62,848 nt of DNA from positions 1 to 62,848 of the forward strand of contig CAJTVT010000012.1 of assembly GCA_910580015.1 (NCBI GenBank), in the 5' to 3' direction. This DNA comes from an uncultured Lachnospiraceae bacterium (GTDB lineage Bacteria; Bacillota; Clostridia; Lachnospirales; Lachnospiraceae). The translations under genes were made by a program, and so were the position numbers. Within the stretch, counting starts at the first letter, position 1, and every line of letters begins with the position of its first letter. Positions 16,433 to 25,458 of the stretch are shown here, piece after piece. A model generated the notes under the pieces. The model was not told the origin of the DNA, made no database searches, and saw only the letters and a list, made by a program, of their open reading frames with translations.

Positions 16433-18334
16433 TTGGTTGAGAAAATGAAACTGCTTCATATTGCAGGGCCAAAAGAGGATATTGACCGAGTGGTGAAGTT
16501 ATATCTGAACAATTATGACATTCATTTTGAAAATGCCATGACAAGTCTTGGGACCCAGAATAACGTCCGGCCTTTTGTGGAGACGAATCTATATAAAGAT
16601 GCAGCACAAAAAGGGAAGGAACTGCGGCAGTATCTGGATGAATCGAAAAAGGGAACCATAGTAATGCGGGCGGCCCAGGCCCAGGTGATCGTGGGTGAGG
16701 TGTGGGACCAGATTGGGGAAGTGCACAGTCAGCAGGAGCAGCTAACAGAAAAAATTCGAAAACTGAAAGAATGGATGGCACAGATATCCCCCTTTATTGG
16801 ACTGGATTTTGAACTGAGCAAGTTGAAGGATTTTCGATTTATTGACTATCAGTTTGGACGTATTCGGGTCAAGGATTATCATAGGTTGGAACGCTATATT
16901 TTTGAAAATCCGTATACGTTGTTCTATGAGTGCAACAATGATACGGAGTATGTATGGGGGGTGTATTTTGTTCCCCATACTCACCGCGTAGAACTGGAGG
17001 CAGTGTATGCGTCTTTCCACTTTGAGGAAATTGAGATTTCAGAGGAATTTCGATCAACTCCTCGACAAGTATTTGAAAAAGCACAGAGTCGTCTGTCAGA
17101 ATGTCAACAGGCACTTGAAGGACTTCAGATGCGGTTGGTGGAACTTGTGAAGAGTCGGGAAGATGAGATTTTGTCAGCATGTGAGAGTTTGGACAGCTAT
17201 TGTAGGAACTTTAATATCCGCAAATTTGCGGCATGTACCCAGGACAAGGGAGAAGGGATCGAATATTATATTTTGTTTGGCTGGTTGGCCAGAGAGGACG
17301 CAGCCAAGTTGGAACAGGAACTAGCCAAGGATGGCAAGGTCCAATTGGCTCAGGAAGATGGAGATCTTTCTGTGAATCCACCCACGCGACTGAAAAATCC
17401 AAAGCTTTTAAAACCCTTTGAAATGTTTGTGGAAATGTATGGTCTTCCAGCTTACAATGAGATGGATCCCACGATTTTTGTGGCACTGACTTATACCTTG
17501 ATGTTTGGAATTATGTTTGGCGATGTAGGACAGGGCGCTTGTCTCATGGTAGGGGGATTTTTGCTTTATCGTTTCAAAAATCTGCGACTTGCTGGGATTG
17601 TTGGGGTTGCTGGGATTTGGTCTGTGGTTTTTGGATTTTTGTACGGCAGTTTGTTTGGATTTGAGGAGGCGCTTCCGGCCTTGTGGATGAAACCCATGGA
17701 CAATATTATGAATACGTTAATGCTTGCCATTGGATTTGGTGCAGGGCTAATATTGCTTGCCATGGTATTAAATATTATCAATGCAGTTCGGGCAAAGGAT
17801 TATGGAAGGCTATTTTTTAATCAGAGTGGGATTGCTGGTCTGGTTTGTTATGGGTTTGTGGTACTGTGCGCGTTACTGTTCCTTACAGGACATGGTCTGC
17901 CTGCAACGGTACTTATCTGTATTGCGGTGGGAATTCCATTGATTGCAATCTTGTTAAAGGAACCTTTGAGTCATTTGGTGGAGAGAAAGAGCAATATCTT
18001 TCCAGAGGGAAGCAAGGTTATGTTCTTTGTGGAGGCTCTAGTAGAAGGCTTTGATGTGGTGTTAAGCTATGCCACAAATACAATTTCCTTTGTGCGGGTG
18101 GGCGCATTTGCTCTGAGTCACGCTGGTATGATGGGAGTCGTGATGACGCTGGCAGGATTGGAGAAAGGAAGTCCCAACTGGCTGGTGATTGTGTTAGGAA
18201 ATCTTCTTGTGGCAGGGCTGGAAGGTCTGATTGTGGGTATTCAGGTACTTCGTCTGGAATATTATGAGATGTTTAGCCGTTTTTACTCTGGCAGCGGAAA
18301 GCCATTTGTCTCATTTAAGAAAAGAAATCAGTAG
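16433..18334 (+). CDS. ntpI: V-type ATPase subunit I (a subunit, 116-kDa family)
   Basis: A 633-residue membrane stator subunit that forms the ion half-channels. The N-terminal half (about 1-330) is soluble with coiled coils. The C-terminal half has about seven or eight transmembrane helices and contains FGIMFGDVGQG and the SFVRVGAFALSHAGM helix with the conserved arginine near the rotor. A TTG start at 16433 is chosen because GGAGG sits 7 bases before it; the next ATG (16445) would be 19 bases away. Confidence 0.93.
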   Translation: MVEKMKLLHIAGPKEDIDRVVKLYLNNYDIHFENAMTSLGTQNNVRPFVETNLYKDAAQKGKELRQYLDESKKGTIVMRAAQAQVIVGEVWDQIGEVHSQQEQLTEKIRKLKEWMAQISPFIGLDFELSKLKDFRFIDYQFGRIRVKDYHRLERYIFENPYTLFYECNNDTEYVWGVYFVPHTHRVELEAVYASFHFEEIEISEEFRSTPRQVFEKAQSRLSECQQALEGLQMRLVELVKSREDEILSACESLDSYCRNFNIRKFAACTQDKGEGIEYYILFGWLAREDAAKLEQELAKDGKVQLAQEDGDLSVNPPTRLKNPKLLKPFEMFVEMYGLPAYNEMDPTIFVALTYTLMFGIMFGDVGQGACLMVGGFLLYRFKNLRLAGIVGVAGIWSVVFGFLYGSLFGFEEALPALWMKPMDNIMNTLMLAIGFGAGLILLAMVLNIINAVRAKDYGRLFFNQSGIAGLVCYGFVVLCALLFLTGHGLPATVLICIAVGIPLIAILLKEPLSHLVERKSNIFPEGSKVMFFVEALVEGFDVVLSYATNTISFVRVGAFALSHAGMMGVVMTLAGLEKGSPNWLVIVLGNLLVAGLEGLIVGIQVLRLEYYEMFSRFYSGSGKPFVSFKKRNQ

Positions 18335-18346
18335 GAGGATAAAAAT

Positions 18347-18766
18347 ATGATTATAAAAATAATCTTAGTGGTGATATTACTTTGCAGTATGATTATCCCA
18401 ATAGGGGGATTTTTGCTGAGTAAGCGGAAAGAAGGCGGTTTTAAGGCAGCGCTTGGCTGTAATGTGTTTTTCTTTTTTGGCACACTGCTGATAGCGGATA
18501 TTCTGATGTTCCGAGGAGATGTGCAGGCAGCAGGAGAGGCGGCGCAGGCAGCAGCAAATGCGGAAAGCTGGAGATATCTGGCGGCAGCCTTGTCTACAGG
18601 GATGTCCTGTATAGGGGCAGGAATTGCAGTGGCAAGCGCGGCAAGCGCAGCCCTTGGCGCGTTGAGTGAAGATTCAAGTATTATGGGAAAGGCGTTGATT
18701 TTCGTTGCTTTGGCGGAATCTATTGCTCTTTATGGACTTTTGATTTCATTTTCTATTCTGGGATAG
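18347..18766 (+). CDS. ntpK: V-type ATPase subunit K (c ring proteolipid)
   Basis: 139 residues with four transmembrane helices in two hairpins; it forms the rotor ring. The second hairpin has the glycine/alanine-rich helix (GAGIAVASAASAALGAL) and the ion-carrying glutamate in VALAESIALYGLLI (about residue 126). The first hairpin lacks both the GxGxA pattern and a membrane carboxylate, so each subunit carries one ion site, as in other V-type proteolipids. Ion choice (H+ or Na+) cannot be settled by eye. The gene is 12 bases after ntpI with AGGAGG. Confidence 0.93.
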   Translation: MIIKIILVVILLCSMIIPIGGFLLSKRKEGGFKAALGCNVFFFFGTLLIADILMFRGDVQAAGEAAQAAANAESWRYLAAALSTGMSCIGAGIAVASAASAALGALSEDSSIMGKALIFVALAESIALYGLLISFSILG

Positions 18767-18780
18767 CAAGGAGAATACTT

Positions 18781-19089
18781 ATGAAAATGTATCTGATCAG
18801 TGACAATAAGGACACTTATACCGGAATGCGTCTTGCAGGTGTGGAGGGAATTGTAGTCCATGAGCGTCAGGAATTGAAAGAAGCGCTGGAGAATGTGTTC
18901 CAGGATAAGGAAATTGGAATTGTACTTCTGACAGAAAAATTCGGCAGAGAATTTCCAGATTTGATTGATCAGGCGAAGCTAAATCGGCGTCTTCCTCTGC
19001 TGATTGAGATCCCGGACCGTCATGGAACGGGACGCAAGGAGAATTTTATTACAGATTATGTCAGTGAGGCGATCGGGTTGAAGCTGTAA
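18781..19089 (+). CDS. ntpG: V-type ATPase subunit F
   Basis: A 102-residue soluble alpha/beta protein of the central rotor stalk, bound to subunit D. The start MKMYLISDNKDTYTGMRLAG and the IGIVLLTEKF strand are typical. It sits directly after the proteolipid gene with AAGGAG. Confidence 0.9.
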   Translation: MKMYLISDNKDTYTGMRLAGVEGIVVHERQELKEALENVFQDKEIGIVLLTEKFGREFPDLIDQAKLNRRLPLLIEIPDRHGTGRKENFITDYVSEAIGLKL

Positions 19090-19131
19090 AAAGGGTTGTT
19101 TCATTTTTACAGCGGCCAGAAGGGAGACAGT

Positions 19132-19692
19132 ATGCAGATCAGGGAAAAGCTGGAGGTATTCCGAGATTTTACCATTGATGTAGCGAAGGAAAAGAGCAGC
19201 CAGCTAATCGCACAGTATGAAGAGGCCAGCCAGCAGGAGTTAGAAGAATACCGTAAGAATCGGCAGGCAGAGCTGGAGCATCGGATCCAACTGGAGGAGC
19301 AGAAGGTCCGAAGGCAGCTTAACAGCAAGGTATCTGGAGAGTTGCTCCGTCAAAAGCATATGCTGGACGAGTGTAAGCGCCAATGGAAGGACAAGCTGCA
19401 ACAACAGGTGAAACAACTGCTTAAGGAATATCAGAGCACACAAGAGTACCAGGATTTTCTTAAGGCCAAAATTCATATGGCACTGGAAGTGGCGGGAAAG
19501 GAATCTGTGATCATTTATATCAATCCTTCCGATGCAGACAGGAAAGAGGAGTTAGAGCGGGAGACAGGAGCGAAACTTACCATTAGCAGTATAGAATTTG
19601 GTGGAGGAATCCGAGCAGTGATCCATTCCAGAAATATGTTAATGGACGAATCTTTTGCATCTAGACTGGAGCAGGAGGAAATTTATCTATGA
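19132..19692 (+). CDS. ntpE: V-type ATPase subunit E
   Basis: A 186-residue peripheral stalk subunit with a long N-terminal coiled coil (about 1-110, rich in Gln/Glu/Lys) and a globular C-terminus. The ATG at 19132 has AAGGGAG five bases before it; an in-frame TTG at 19096 is less likely. It overlaps the start of ntpA by 4 bases (ATGA), which implies coupled translation. Confidence 0.85.
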   Translation: MQIREKLEVFRDFTIDVAKEKSSQLIAQYEEASQQELEEYRKNRQAELEHRIQLEEQKVRRQLNSKVSGELLRQKHMLDECKRQWKDKLQQQVKQLLKEYQSTQEYQDFLKAKIHMALEVAGKESVIIYINPSDADRKEELERETGAKLTISSIEFGGGIRAVIHSRNMLMDESFASRLEQEEIYL

Positions 19693-21455
19693 ATGTGACA
19701 GGAAATATCTATGGGATCAACGGGCCGATTATTACCGTCAAAGGGAACTTGGGATTTCAAATGTCAGAAATGGTCTATGTGGGCAAAGAGAGCTTGGTTG
19801 GCGAGGTGATTGGACTGAACCGAGAGGAGACAACTATCCAGGTCTTTGAAGAAACCACAGGATTGCGTCCTGGAGAAGCAGTGGAAGGGGCAGGAAAGGC
19901 CATAAGTGTAACCCTTGCGCCAGGAATTATCACCAATATTTTTGATGGGATCGAGCGCCCATTACAGTTGATTGGGGAGAAAAACGGTGCGTTTATTCCA
20001 AGAGGCGTTACCGTGGATTTGTTGGATAAGGAGCGAAGATGGGAGACAAAGCTCTGTGTAAAGTCGGGAGATATGGTAAAAGGTGGCACAGTGATTGCAA
20101 AGGTGCCAGAGACACCAGCTATTCTCCATAAGGTGATGGTTCCGCCAGGAATGGAAGGAAGGGTTCTCTGGACTGCGAAAAATGGGTCTTATACCATTGA
20201 AGAGCCTTTGGTCAGGCTTCAGACAGCAGATGGCAGAGAGGAAACTTTGACAATGACCCAACAATGGCCAATCCGGATTCCACGTCCAATTCAGAAACGT
20301 TATCCGGCGGATCGGCCTCTGGTGACAGGACAGCGAATTTTAGATGCCTTGTTTCCCATTGCAAAGGGAGGGACAGCTGCAATTCCAGGGGGATTTGGTA
20401 CAGGAAAGACGATGACACAACATCAGCTTGCCAAGTGGTCAGATGCAGACATTATCATTTATATTGGCTGTGGGGAGCGAGGCAATGAGATGACGAATGT
20501 TCTGGAAGAATTTTCGCAATTAAAAGATCCAAAGACAGGAAATCTTTTGATGGATCGGACCACTCTGATAGCAAATACTTCGAATATGCCTGTGGCGGCA
20601 AGAGAGGCAAGCATTTATACAGGGCTTACTCTGGCAGAATATTATCGGGATATGGGCTATCATGTGGCGATCATGGCAGATTCCACTTCCCGGTGGGCGG
20701 AAGCACTTCGAGAACTTTCGGGAAGATTGGAAGAAATGCCAGCGGAGGAAGGATTTCCTGCGTATCTTGCATCGAGATTGTCTGCATTTTATGAACGTGC
20801 AGGATATGTGGAAAATCTCAATGGAACGGACGGCAGTGTTACGATTATCGGTGCGGTGTCTCCCCAGGGTGGGGATTTTTCGGAACCTGTCACTCAAAAT
20901 ACCAAGCGATTTGTGCGGTGTTTTCTTGCCCTCGATAAGGCTCTTGCCTATGCACGGCATTATCCAGCTATCAATTGGCTCACTAGCTATACAGAATATC
21001 TTGGAGATTTGGAGAGTTGGTATGTGGCAAATGTGGGTGCTGATTTTATTCCGTGCAGGAACGAGCTTTTGAATTTGCTTACCACAGAGAGTAGACTCAA
21101 TGAGATTGTAAAATTGATTGGAAGTGATGTGCTTCCTGATGATCAGAAGTTGATTTTGGAGATTGCAAGGGTAATCCGTCTGGGATTCCTTCAACAGAAC
21201 GCATTTCATGCAGAAGATACGTTTGTTCCCATGGAAAAACAGCTTGAGATGATGAAGATCATTCGCTATCTCTATGAGAAATGCAAGATGTTGGTGAATC
21301 TTGGAATGCCCATGGCTCTGTTGAAGGAAGATAAGATTTTTGAGCGCATTATTGCAATTAAATATGATGTGGCCAATAAAGAACTATATAAATTTGAAGA
21401 GTACCGGCAGATGATAGACTCATTTTATGAAAGACTGCTGGAAACCAACGCATAG
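19689..21455 (+). CDS. ntpA: V-type ATPase catalytic subunit A
   Basis: A 588-residue catalytic subunit of the soluble head. The N-terminal barrel, the A-specific bulge region, and a P-loop GGFGTGKTMTQ (about residues 235-245) are followed by GCGERGNEM and the Walker B/DSTSRWAEALRE segment. The non-canonical P-loop order (GxFGxGKT) is the mark of V/A-type rather than F-type ATPases. It drives or uses the ion gradient together with ntpB. Confidence 0.98.
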   Translation: MNVTGNIYGINGPIITVKGNLGFQMSEMVYVGKESLVGEVIGLNREETTIQVFEETTGLRPGEAVEGAGKAISVTLAPGIITNIFDGIERPLQLIGEKNGAFIPRGVTVDLLDKERRWETKLCVKSGDMVKGGTVIAKVPETPAILHKVMVPPGMEGRVLWTAKNGSYTIEEPLVRLQTADGREETLTMTQQWPIRIPRPIQKRYPADRPLVTGQRILDALFPIAKGGTAAIPGGFGTGKTMTQHQLAKWSDADIIIYIGCGERGNEMTNVLEEFSQLKDPKTGNLLMDRTTLIANTSNMPVAAREASIYTGLTLAEYYRDMGYHVAIMADSTSRWAEALRELSGRLEEMPAEEGFPAYLASRLSAFYERAGYVENLNGTDGSVTIIGAVSPQGGDFSEPVTQNTKRFVRCFLALDKALAYARHYPAINWLTSYTEYLGDLESWYVANVGADFIPCRNELLNLLTTESRLNEIVKLIGSDVLPDDQKLILEIARVIRLGFLQQNAFHAEDTFVPMEKQLEMMKIIRYLYEKCKMLVNLGMPMALLKEDKIFERIIAIKYDVANKELYKFEEYRQMIDSFYERLLETNA

Positions 21456-21466
21456 GGAGGATAGAT

Positions 21467-22840
21467 ATGGCGATTGAATATTTGGGCTTGAGTGAAATCA
21501 ATGGTCCCCTGATTGTGCTGGAGGGCGTGCAGGACGCTTTTTACGAGGAAGTAGTTGAGTTTGTGGTGGACAAAAAGCGACGTAAAAAGGGCCGGATCGT
21601 GGCTGTGGACAAGGATAAAGCTGTGATTCAGGTGTTTGACAATACCGATGAAATGTCACTGAAAAATACCCATACTAGACTCAGTGGTCATCCGATGGAA
21701 CTGGGGCTGTCCTTGGAAATTTTAGGACGCACCTTTAATGGTCTTGGGGAACCCATTGACGGTCTTGGCAAGATTGAACCAGAAGTCGTGCGCGATATCA
21801 ATGGATTGCCCATGAATCCTTGCACGAGAGAATATCCAAGAAACTATATCCGTACAGGGATCTCTGCCATTGACGGATTAACCACATTAATCCGAGGACA
21901 AAAGCTGCCAATTTTTTCTGGAAACGGGCTTCCACATGACCAGTTGGCAGCGCAGATTGTGGAACAGGCGTCTCTGGGAGAGGATTCTCAGGAGGAATTT
22001 GGCATTGTATTTGCAGCAATGGGTGTGAAATATGATGTGGCAGAATTTTTCCGTCGTAGATTTGAGGAGAGTGGTGTCAGTTCCCATGTGACCATGTTTT
22101 TGAATCTTTCCAATGACCCAGTGGCAGAGCGGCTCATTACACCCAAGATGGCACTGACCGCCGCAGAATATCTCGCTTTTGAGAAAAATATGCATATCTT
22201 GGTGATTTTAACAGATATGACTTCCTATGCAGAGGCAATGCGCGAAATTTCAGCCTCCAAGGGAGAGATTCCAAGTCGAAAAGGTTATCCAGGATATCTT
22301 TACAGTGAGCTTGCCACCTTATATGAACGGGCAGGTATTGTACAGGGCAGGGAGGGCAGTGTGACACAGATCCCAATTCTCACCATGCCCAATGATGATA
22401 TCACACATCCGATTCCAGATTTGACTGGGTATATCACCGAGGGACAGATTGTGTTGGAGCGTTCTCTTCATCAGAAGAACATTTATCCTCCCATCAATGT
22501 GTTGCCATCTTTGTCTCGTCTGATGAAGGACGGTATTGGAGCAGCATATACCAGAGAGGATCATCAGGATGTGGCAAATCAGCTATTTTCTTCTTATGCC
22601 AGAGTGGGTGAGGCAAGGGATCTTGCCAGCGTAATTGGAGAGGACGAGTTGTCGGAAACAGATAAGAAATATCTAGAATTTGGTATCGGGTTTGAGCAAG
22701 AATTTGTTGCCCAAGGGATGAATGAAAATCGCACAATAGAGCAGACTTTGGACATTGGCTGGAGACTTTTGCATATTCTTCCAAAGGAAGAATTAGACCG
22801 AATCGACACGAAAATTCTGGAGAAATATTATGAGAGATAA
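21467..22840 (+). CDS. ntpB: V-type ATPase regulatory subunit B
   Basis: A 457-residue non-catalytic nucleotide-binding subunit that alternates with A in the hexamer. It has no standard P-loop (FSGNGLPHDQLAAQI in its place), as expected for B. RKGYPGYLYSELATLYERAG and GSVTQIPILTMPNDD are typical. GGGAGG precedes the start. Its 3' end overlaps the next gene by 11 bases. Confidence 0.98.
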   Translation: MAIEYLGLSEINGPLIVLEGVQDAFYEEVVEFVVDKKRRKKGRIVAVDKDKAVIQVFDNTDEMSLKNTHTRLSGHPMELGLSLEILGRTFNGLGEPIDGLGKIEPEVVRDINGLPMNPCTREYPRNYIRTGISAIDGLTTLIRGQKLPIFSGNGLPHDQLAAQIVEQASLGEDSQEEFGIVFAAMGVKYDVAEFFRRRFEESGVSSHVTMFLNLSNDPVAERLITPKMALTAAEYLAFEKNMHILVILTDMTSYAEAMREISASKGEIPSRKGYPGYLYSELATLYERAGIVQGREGSVTQIPILTMPNDDITHPIPDLTGYITEGQIVLERSLHQKNIYPPINVLPSLSRLMKDGIGAAYTREDHQDVANQLFSSYARVGEARDLASVIGEDELSETDKKYLEFGIGFEQEFVAQGMNENRTIEQTLDIGWRLLHILPKEELDRIDTKILEKYYER

Positions 22841-23855
22841 ACACTGGAAAGGAACAGTCATTCAGGCATTGTTGACAGGTTGTTTTCTGTTGGGACTTGG
22901 AATAATTGCAGGAAAAGGCATGGAAACAGATATTTTGGAAGAAAATATAGGCCAAACAGCAGATACACAGAAGAAATCTTCAAAGAAAAATGCATTGTCT
23001 GTGGAGGAACATTCCGGAAATTTACAAGAAGAAACGATGGAAGTTCATATTCCAGGACTGAAAAATCAATATAAATTTGTTTTTATGTCTGATCTCCATA
23101 TTATTGTGGAAAATGAGGAAATTTCATCGCAGGAACTTGAAAATGTCCAGACACGTCATGGAAGGTTCCAGTCGGTAGACGGAAGGTATGCGGCAGAGTT
23201 GTGGAAGGAGCTGCCAGATATAGTTTCATCTTGGCAGGTAGATGGCGTTTTGTTGGGAGGAGATATGATTGATTTTGCTTCCACATCGAACATTCAACAC
23301 TTAAAAGCGGGAATACAACGAATGGATGTGCCGGTGTTGTATGTTCGGGCGGATCATGACAACACCCCGTATTTCTGCGAAGGGGTGGACAAAAAAGAAA
23401 TGAAAAAGCTGCATCGGGAGATTGATGGATATGAAGGGATTTCTCTGTTAGAGTTTGAAGATCTCTGTGTGGTTGGGATAAATGACAGTACAGAACAGAT
23501 ATCTAAAGGGCAGCTAAAAAGGTTTGAAGAGATTGTAAACATTGGGAAGCCGATTCTTTTGCTAACCCATGTTCCGTTGGAATCTAAGGTGGATGAAAGC
23601 CTTTTGGTGGAATCTAGGAAAGAATGGGAGGGTAGAGATTTAGTCTGGGGAGAAGGATGTAGCTATGAGCCAGACGAGACGACCAGTGCATTTCTGGAGT
23701 TGATTTACGACAAGAACAGTCAAGTAAAAGCGGTATGTTGTGGGCATTTGCATTTTACTTGGGAGGGAAAATTGACAGAGAACACGGTGCAGCATGTGTT
23801 TTCAGCAGCATATCCTGGAAGGATTGGAAGGATAACGGTTGATGGAGATCGGTAA
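22830..23855 (+). CDS. Membrane-anchored calcineurin-like metallophosphoesterase
   Basis: A 341-residue protein with one N-terminal hydrophobic helix (about 11-29, a signal anchor), so the enzyme faces outward. The dimetal phosphoesterase motifs appear in order: SDLHI (about 86-90), GGDMIDF, RADHD where GNHD is usual, LLLTHVP and CCGHLHF. All metal-binding His/Asp positions look kept, except that the Asn of GNHD is Asp. The gene overlaps the end of ntpB by 11 bases and lies before ntpD, so it is inside the ATPase transcript. The substrate is unknown. Confidence 0.85.
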   Translation: MRDKHWKGTVIQALLTGCFLLGLGIIAGKGMETDILEENIGQTADTQKKSSKKNALSVEEHSGNLQEETMEVHIPGLKNQYKFVFMSDLHIIVENEEISSQELENVQTRHGRFQSVDGRYAAELWKELPDIVSSWQVDGVLLGGDMIDFASTSNIQHLKAGIQRMDVPVLYVRADHDNTPYFCEGVDKKEMKKLHREIDGYEGISLLEFEDLCVVGINDSTEQISKGQLKRFEEIVNIGKPILLLTHVPLESKVDESLLVESRKEWEGRDLVWGEGCSYEPDETTSAFLELIYDKNSQVKAVCCGHLHFTWEGKLTENTVQHVFSAAYPGRIGRITVDGDR

Positions 23856-23874
23856 GGGCAGAGAGGTGAGATAG

Positions 23875-24495
23875 ATGGATCCAAACACATTTCCTACCAA
23901 GGGAAATCTAATGCTGGCAAAAAATTCTCTTGCATTGTCCAGACAAGGATACGATCTGATGGACAAGAAACGGAATATTTTGATCCGGGAGTTGATGGAA
24001 CTGATTGACCAGGCCACAGATATCCAGAAAGAAATTGATGAAACTTTTACGAGTGCCTATCAAGCACTGCAAAAAGCCAATATCCAGATGGGTATCCATG
24101 AGGTGGAATTATTAAGCTCTCGAATTCCAGTGGAAGATTCGATTGTCATTAAGAGGCGGAGCGTTATGGGGACAGAAATTCCCAAAGTGGAATATCACAA
24201 ACAAGAATTGCAGCCAGCTTATCCATTCTATGGAACGAAGATGTCCTTAGACCAGGCATGTGAGAGGTTTCAGAAAGTGAAAGAGCTCACGATTCGTCTG
24301 GCACAGATTGAAACCAGTGCTTACCGCCTTGCCTATAACATTAAGAAAACGCAGAAACGGGCCAATGCCTTACAAAACATTACGATTCCGAAATATGAGT
24401 CTCTGGTTCAAAGCATTCAAAGCGCTTTGGAGGAGAAGGAGCGGGAGGAGTTTACAAGGCTTAAGGTGATTAAACGGATGAAACAGAGGAAATAA
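23875..24495 (+). CDS. ntpD: V-type ATPase subunit D
   Basis: A 206-residue central rotor shaft with two long antiparallel helices. The start (PTKGNLMLAKNSLALSRQGY) and the end (YNIKKTQKRANALQNITIP) are characteristic. It has a GAGAGGTGAG ribosome site 20 bases after the phosphoesterase stop. Confidence 0.95.
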   Translation: MDPNTFPTKGNLMLAKNSLALSRQGYDLMDKKRNILIRELMELIDQATDIQKEIDETFTSAYQALQKANIQMGIHEVELLSSRIPVEDSIVIKRRSVMGTEIPKVEYHKQELQPAYPFYGTKMSLDQACERFQKVKELTIRLAQIETSAYRLAYNIKKTQKRANALQNITIPKYESLVQSIQSALEEKEREEFTRLKVIKRMKQRK

Positions 24496-24500
24496 GAGAG

Positions 24501-25445
24501 ATGGAAGCAAGAAACGATTCACAACAATTTCCAGCATTTCAAGTGATCCAAGAGGTAAAGAAAGCAGTAATCGGGAAAGATGACTGTATTGTAAAAGCTG
24601 TAGCAGCAATTCTTGCTGGGGGACATATTCTGTTGAATGATATTCCAGGGGTAGGAAAGACAACTCTTGCTATGGCTTTATCAAAATCTATGTCTTTAAA
24701 GCAGAATCGGGTGCAGTTTACACCGGATGTTCTTCCCTCAGATCTGACGGGATTTTCCATGTATCAGAAAGATACAGGAACCTTTGTGTATCAGCCAGGG
24801 AGTGTTATGTGCAATCTTCTTTTGGCAGATGAGATCAATCGTACCTCTCCAAAAACGCAATCGGCTCTTTTGGAGGTGATGGAGGAGCAGAAGGTGACTG
24901 TGGATGGCAGGACTCACGAGATACCTTCTCCTTTTATTGTGATTGCAACACAGAATCCGTTTGGAAGTGCAGGGACCTGGATGTTGCCAGAAGCGCAGCT
25001 TGATCGTTTTATGGTGTGCTTAAAGTTGGGATATCCCAGCATGGAGGATGAAATAGATATTTTAAAGGGCATTCAGAAGAAAGAAGAGGTGCAGACTGTC
25101 ATTTCCAGCGATGATCTGCTTTTTATGCAGTATGCAGCCAAACAGGTCTATGTACAGGAGGAACTGTACCAATATGTGGGGAATTTGGCAAATCAAACGA
25201 GAAACCATTCCATGATCGATCTTGGGTTAAGCCCAAGAGGTACGATCAATATACTACAGATGGCAAAATCAGTGGCATTTCTGCGTCAGCGGGAGTATGT
25301 AGTTCCAGAGGATGTAAAGGATATTTTCTTTGCTGTCTGTGGACATCGTATCATGTTAAGCGCCAAAGCGCGGGCAGCACATATGGATGCAGAGCAGATT
25401 TTAAAAGAGATATTGAAGAAAATCAAGGCGCCCCGAATCGTCTGA
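24501..25445 (+). CDS. MoxR-family AAA+ ATPase
   Basis: 314 residues. Walker A GVGKTTLA is at about 52-59 and Walker B LLADEINR at about 109-116, followed by the TSPKTQSALLEVMEEQ and ATQNPFGSAG sensor regions typical of MoxR. Such ATPases act as chaperones or remodellers together with DUF58 and transglutaminase/membrane proteins, which are the next two genes here. It begins 5 bases after ntpD, so it may be transcribed from the ATPase operon. Confidence 0.95.
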   Translation: MEARNDSQQFPAFQVIQEVKKAVIGKDDCIVKAVAAILAGGHILLNDIPGVGKTTLAMALSKSMSLKQNRVQFTPDVLPSDLTGFSMYQKDTGTFVYQPGSVMCNLLLADEINRTSPKTQSALLEVMEEQKVTVDGRTHEIPSPFIVIATQNPFGSAGTWMLPEAQLDRFMVCLKLGYPSMEDEIDILKGIQKKEEVQTVISSDDLLFMQYAAKQVYVQEELYQYVGNLANQTRNHSMIDLGLSPRGTINILQMAKSVAFLRQREYVVPEDVKDIFFAVCGHRIMLSAKARAAHMDAEQILKEILKKIKAPRIV

Positions 25446-25458
25446 CAGGTGGTGGAGT

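Noticed and set aside
16011..16781. 256-codon minus-strand frame across ntpC and ntpI
   Set aside because: Antisense shadow of well-identified ATPase genes, with proline/serine-rich low-complexity translation.
20520..21209. 229-codon minus-strand frame within ntpA
   Set aside because: Antisense to a highly conserved catalytic subunit; no start signals.
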